Shown here: positions 24,417 to 27,494 of the stretch, in pieces
Layout: every line of letters begins with the position of its first letter
Position numbering within the stretch: the first letter of the stretch is position 1
NCBI GenBank assembly: GCA_049889655.1
Contig: JBMHCY010000127.1
Span: 1-27,494, forward strand
DNA: 27,494 nt
Direction: 5' to 3'
Source of the DNA: UBA1172 sp049889655
GTDB lineage: Bacteria; Pseudomonadota; Alphaproteobacteria; Puniceispirillales; UBA1172
Translations under genes and position numbers: made by a program
The notes under the pieces: generated by a model
What the model was told of the DNA's origin: nothing
The model's database searches: none
The model's input: only the letters and a program-made list of their open reading frames with translations

Positions 24417-25601
24417 TCAGGTGAAATCCGGCAGCCGTGTGGCGGCGGCATAGGCCGATGCCCAGGCCCATTGAAAATTATGGCCGCCGAGATGACCTGT
24501 CACATCCACCACTTCACCGATGAAATAAAGCCCCGGACAGGTCTTTGACTGCATATCGGTGGATGAAAGCTGGTTTGTGTCAACACCGCCGAGGGTGACT
24601 TCCGCGGTGCGATAGCCCTCGGTTCCGGCAGGCTTGACCTGCCAGGCGTTGACTGCCGCCCCGAGGGCAGCGAGGGTCTTGTTGCGGCTTTCCGCCAGCC
24701 GTCCGCCGGTTTCATGAAACTCGCAGAGCGTCGATGCCAGCCGTTTCGGCATATGCTGACCAAGCCAGGTCTGGATTTCCTGTTTCGGGGCGGTGATCTT
24801 GGCATCGTTGAGGCCTTCCGCCACCGCCACCCGGGGCAGCAGATCAATGCTGATCGGCTCACCTTCCTGCCAGTAGGAAGAAATCTGCAGGATCGACGGG
24901 CCCGTCAGGCCGCGATGCGAAAACAGCAGCCCTTCGGCAAAGCGGGCCTTGCCGCAGGCCACCACCGCATCGACCGAAAGACCGGAAAGCTCGTTACAGA
25001 AATCCTTGAGCGCGTCGGTGAAAGTCAGCGGCACCAGTGCCGGTCGCGGCGGGATGACTGTCATCCCGAACTGTTCCGCCACCGCATAACCGAACCCTGT
25101 TGCGCCGGTCTTGGGGATGGAAAGCCCGCCGGTGGCGATCACCACCGCCCGGGCGCGGATCATCTCTTCTTCGGTGTCGACCTCAAAGCCGCCATCGGTC
25201 TTGCTGATCCGGCGGACGGCTGTGCCGAAGGATGTCCTGACGCCGTTTGTCTGGCATTCAGCCAGCAGCATGCTGATGATATCCTGGGCACTATTATCGC
25301 AGAACAGCTGCCCGAGTTTCTTTTCATGGAACGGGATCCGGTGGCGTCGCACCAGACCGATGAAATCTTCCGGTGTGTATCCGGCGAGGGCTGATTTGGC
25401 GAAATGTGGATTGCGGGAGATAAAATTTTCCGGGTTGCTGTGGATATTGGTGAAATTGCAGCGGCCGCCACCGGAAATACGGATCTTCTCGGCCACCCGG
25501 GCACGGTGATCGATGAGCAGCACCGATTTCCCCCGGGATGCTGCAATGCCGGCAAAAAACAACCCGGCGGCACCTGCACCAATCACAACAACATCACGCA
25601 T
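24417..25601 (-). CDS. HI0933/YhiN-type NAD(P)/FAD-dependent oxidoreductase
   Basis: The 394-residue flavoprotein has the N-terminal FAD motif VVIGAGAAGLFFAGIAASRG, the diagnostic KIRISGGGRCNFTN segment of the HI0933 (TIGR00275) family, a central ATGGLSIPKTGATGFGY motif and a C-terminal GLYFIGEVVDVTGHLGGHNFQWAWASAYAAA. Members are widespread soluble flavoproteins of uncertain physiological role, with aminoacetone oxidase suggested for some. Length is normal. It converges on the RraA-like gene with only 6 nt between stops, so it is not part of that operon. It looks like a conserved housekeeping gene that marks the right edge of the catabolic island. Confidence 0.93.
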   Translation of the reverse strand: MRDVVVIGAGAAGLFFAGIAASRGKSVLLIDHRARVAEKIRISGGGRCNFTNIHSNPENFISRNPHFAKSALAGYTPEDFIGLVRRHRIPFHEKKLGQLFCDNSAQDIISMLLAECQTNGVRTSFGTAVRRISKTDGGFEVDTEEEMIRARAVVIATGGLSIPKTGATGFGYAVAEQFGMTVIPPRPALVPLTFTDALKDFCNELSGLSVDAVVACGKARFAEGLLFSHRGLTGPSILQISSYWQEGEPISIDLLPRVAVAEGLNDAKITAPKQEIQTWLGQHMPKRLASTLCEFHETGGRLAESRNKTLAALGAAVNAWQVKPAGTEGYRTAEVTLGGVDTNQLSSTDMQSKTCPGLYFIGEVVDVTGHLGGHNFQWAWASAYAAATRLPDFT

Positions 25602-25790
25602 GACAGCGACACCCTAGGCGATCGCATGAAAGGTTTCCATATATTTTCCCGGCGAAGCGTGCTATGGAGTGCCAAACCGGCGTGAACCGGAACCCTTTTT
25701 TTGGACCGATACGCCCACCTGACACCGTTGTCTCCACTGAAGTGATGCCTTGAAGGCTCGTTTCCCGTTTGCGCTTTCAAAGGTCATCCT
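25602..25790. promoter_or_regulatory. Divergent promoter region of flavoprotein and helicase genes
   Basis: This 189-bp spacer separates two divergent starts and so should hold promoters for both genes. It contains a T7 run near 25695 and an AAAGG ribosome site 8-9 nt before the helicase ATG. I cannot assign -35/-10 boxes with confidence and see no operator palindrome. Confidence 0.4.
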
Positions 25791-27326
25791 ATGTCTGAAC
25801 ACCCCTCCGCCTTTGCCCAATTGGGCATTATTCCCGACCTTGTCGACCGGCTCACCGCCGAAGGCATCACCGAACCAACACCGATCCAGGATCAGTCGAT
25901 CCCTGTGCTGATGGAAGGGCGGGACCTGCTCGGCCTCGCCCAGACCGGAACCGGCAAGACAGCCGCCTATCTGCTGCCGCTGATCCAGGCGATTAAGGAG
26001 GCCAAGGAAGCAGGCCAGCCACGCAAGGCCCCGGCCGCCCTCATTCTGGCACCGACCCGGGAGTTGGCCCATCAGGTGGCCACCAGCATCAAACAGTTCA
26101 GTCAGGGGATGGGGATCCGCTATCTGGTGGTTTGCGGCGGTGAACGCTATGACGGCCAGATCAACGCGCTCCGCAAGGGGGTTGATCTCTTGGTCGCGAC
26201 ACCGGGGCGGTTCGAAGACCTCCGCAAACGCGGCGTCATTGATCTCGGGGCGGTGGCCCATCTGGTGCTGGATGAGGCCGACCAGATGATCGATCTTGGT
26301 TTCTATCCGGCCATCCGGCGCATCTGCAATGCGATCACGACACCGCACCAGACGATTTTCTTTTCCGCCACCATGCCCGAGGAAATGCGGGCACTTTCAG
26401 AAGAATTCCTGACGGACAGTGTCACTGTCCGGATCAAGAACCGCAATGTCACGGCAGATACGGTCAACCAAAAAGCCATCCTTGTGGCCGATGGCCAAAA
26501 GCGTGATGCGCTTGTCGATCTTGTGCGTGAGACCGATGGCGAACAGGTGCTGGTGTTTGTCGCCACGAAACGCTATGCCGATACCATCTCCAGCTTTCTT
26601 CATGCCCAGGATTTCAGCGTCGATGTGCTGCATGGCGATATTCGCCAGCATATCCGCACCAAGGTGTTGCGGAAATTCAAGACCGGGGCCATTCAGGTGC
26701 TGGTTGCCACTGATGTGGCCGCCCGGGGGATTGATGTCACAGGCCTCAACTGGGTGATCAATTTCGACCTGCCGCAAATCCCCGAAGTCTATGTTCACCG
26801 CATCGGGCGCACCGGCCGGGCCCAGCAGAAAGGCCGGGCGATTTCGCTGTGTGCACCGTCGCAGATCGGGCTCCTGCACGCTATCAGCCGCCATACCAAG
26901 GGTGTCATCGATATCGTCAATGCTGATGGTGAGCCTGTCACCATTGAAGAGGCACGGTCCCGCAGCAAGGACAGGAAGCCGGGGATGCGGAAGGGCAAGC
27001 CGTTCAATCGGCGCAAACCGAAACCGGGCGGCAACAGGCCGCGGCGGCCGATGCTGGAAGCGGACACGCCGCCGGATCATGCTGATACCGGGACAGACAA
27101 ACCGCGCCGCAAAAAAGCCTTCAATGGCAAGGGGCGGCCGCGCCATCAGGACTCCCGTCTCGACAAGAAGCCGCGTCCCGGCAAGCGCCGTCCCGGCACA
27201 GCCAAGCCTGGCACAGCCAAGCCTGGTAAAGCCAAGCCCGGCACAGCAAGACAGGGAAAAGCCCAGCCCGGCACAGCAAGGCCGCGTTCCGGCCGACCGC
27301 CACGACGGCAGCAGGCAAGCGGCTGA
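25791..27326 (+). CDS. DEAD-box ATP-dependent RNA helicase (RhlE-like)
   Basis: The 511-residue protein unwinds RNA in ribosome assembly or mRNA turnover. Motifs run in order: Q motif GITEPTPIQDQSIP (25-38), motif I AQTGTGKT (50-57), Ia PTRELAHQ, Ib TPGR, motif II DEAD (161-164), motif III SAT, motif V ATDVAARGIDV and motif VI HRIGRTGRA. A basic tail from about residue 390 to the end is low-complexity and ends in repeats of KPGTA type, as RhlE tails often are, probably for RNA binding. The ATG has AAGG upstream. The tail is long but in frame to a TGA at 27324-27326. The precise subfamily is not certain. Confidence 0.93.
   Translation: MSEHPSAFAQLGIIPDLVDRLTAEGITEPTPIQDQSIPVLMEGRDLLGLAQTGTGKTAAYLLPLIQAIKEAKEAGQPRKAPAALILAPTRELAHQVATSIKQFSQGMGIRYLVVCGGERYDGQINALRKGVDLLVATPGRFEDLRKRGVIDLGAVAHLVLDEADQMIDLGFYPAIRRICNAITTPHQTIFFSATMPEEMRALSEEFLTDSVTVRIKNRNVTADTVNQKAILVADGQKRDALVDLVRETDGEQVLVFVATKRYADTISSFLHAQDFSVDVLHGDIRQHIRTKVLRKFKTGAIQVLVATDVAARGIDVTGLNWVINFDLPQIPEVYVHRIGRTGRAQQKGRAISLCAPSQIGLLHAISRHTKGVIDIVNADGEPVTIEEARSRSKDRKPGMRKGKPFNRRKPKPGGNRPRRPMLEADTPPDHADTGTDKPRRKKAFNGKGRPRHQDSRLDKKPRPGKRRPGTAKPGTAKPGKAKPGTARQGKAQPGTARPRSGRPPRRQQASG
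27192..27281 (+). repeat. Six 15-bp tandem repeats in the helicase tail
   Basis: Six consecutive imperfect units of 15 bp (first unit CCCGGCACAGCCAAG) encode repeated five-residue blocks of the PGTAK type. Units 1 and 2 differ at one base; units 5 and 6 are more diverged. The unit length is a multiple of three, so copy-number change would lengthen or shorten the basic tail without frameshift. Confidence 0.85.
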
Positions 27327-27341
27327 TCACGGCGCCGGGTT

Positions 27342-27494
27342 TCAGGTGATCAGATCACCTGTCAGCGCAATCGTATTGCGGTCATCGGCGTTGTATTCCT
27401 CAAGCATGTAACGCACTGTATCGAGAAACTCGACACCCTCGCGCACGTCTTCATCAAAGATATCGGCATCACGGATAGCCACCGCCATGACCTC
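27342..27494 (-). CDS. Unidentified protein, C-terminal end
   Basis: Reading in from the right edge on the minus strand, a frame stays open for 50 codons and ends in TGA at 27342-27344. The peptide is acidic (it includes DADIFDEDVREGVEFLD and ends NTIALTGDLIT) and has the codon use of its neighbours, so it is probably the end of a real gene. It converges on the helicase, 15 nt away. I do not recognise the family. Confidence 0.65.
   Translation of the reverse strand, partial: EVMAVAIRDADIFDEDVREGVEFLDTVRYMLEEYNADDRNTIALTGDLIT

Noticed and set aside
24411..24422. ACCTGATCAGGT palindrome at the convergent ends of the RraA-like and flavoprotein genes
   Set aside because: It has no loop spacing for a good hairpin and no T-run, and it overlaps the flavoprotein stop codon; 12 bp of symmetry at one site is not enough to call an operator or terminator.
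27344..27360. AGGTGATCAGATCACCT inverted repeat near the convergent ends of the helicase and the last gene
   Set aside because: It lies inside the last codons of the minus-strand gene with a 1-nt centre, which cannot form a stable hairpin, and no U-tract follows.

Overview
The window looks like chromosomal DNA of a GC-rich alphaproteobacterium. This rests on codon use by eye, many periplasmic-binding-protein transporters, a dimethylglycine-dehydrogenase-type flavoprotein, a non-pyrrolysine MttB homologue and a HisD paralogue of the sulfopropanediol-dehydrogenase type. A marine, metabolically versatile lineage (Rhodobacterales- or SAR116-like) fits this gene content, but that is inference; no 16S rRNA, tRNA or other lineage marker is present. 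Coding density is very high, most genes have good Shine-Dalgarno sequences, and many overlap by 1-4 nt. No phage, insertion sequence, CRISPR array or RNA gene was seen.

Layout. (1) 1-1889, minus strand: ATPase and binding protein of a polar amino-acid ABC transporter, then the start of an FAD amine/amino-acid oxidoreductase that runs off the left edge. (2) 2131-5091, plus: an ECHDC3-like enoyl-CoA hydratase paralogue, an acyl-CoA ligase and an OsmC protein. (3) 5184-10308, plus: a compact four-gene unit of MttB-like methyltransferase, SRPBCC protein, Asp/Glu-racemase/arylmalonate-decarboxylase-fold protein and a dimethylglycine/sarcosine-dehydrogenase-like flavoprotein with a folate-binding GcvT domain. 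(4) 10325-11335, minus: a tandem-domain SnoaL/NTF2-like protein, divergent from (5).

(5) 11491-24410, plus: a long, nearly gap-free run. It holds a complete carbohydrate-type ABC importer (ATPase, binding protein, two permeases), a SnoaL protein, an HpsN/HisD-like dehydrogenase, another tandem SnoaL protein, a LacI-family repressor, a third tandem SnoaL protein, a double cupin, a MetE-C-terminal-like zinc methyltransferase, an alpha/beta hydrolase and an RraA-like aldolase. (6) 24417-27494: a HI0933-type flavoprotein (minus), a DEAD-box RNA helicase (plus) with a repetitive basic tail, and the C-terminal end of an unidentified minus-strand gene.

How it may work. Regions 3-5 look like one catabolic island for an unidentified small organic compound. 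The importer would bring it in. The dehydrogenase, cupin, SnoaL proteins, hydrolase and aldolase would process the carbon skeleton. MttB-like, MetE-like and DMGDH-like enzymes would handle methyl or one-carbon groups. A near-perfect 18-bp palindrome of LacI-operator type lies between the divergent SnoaL gene and the importer operon, so the LacI-family protein encoded within the operon is the obvious candidate regulator. The substrate cannot be read from the sequence. The repeated SnoaL genes (four genes, about seven domains) and several enzymes with altered catalytic residues make the island worth attention.
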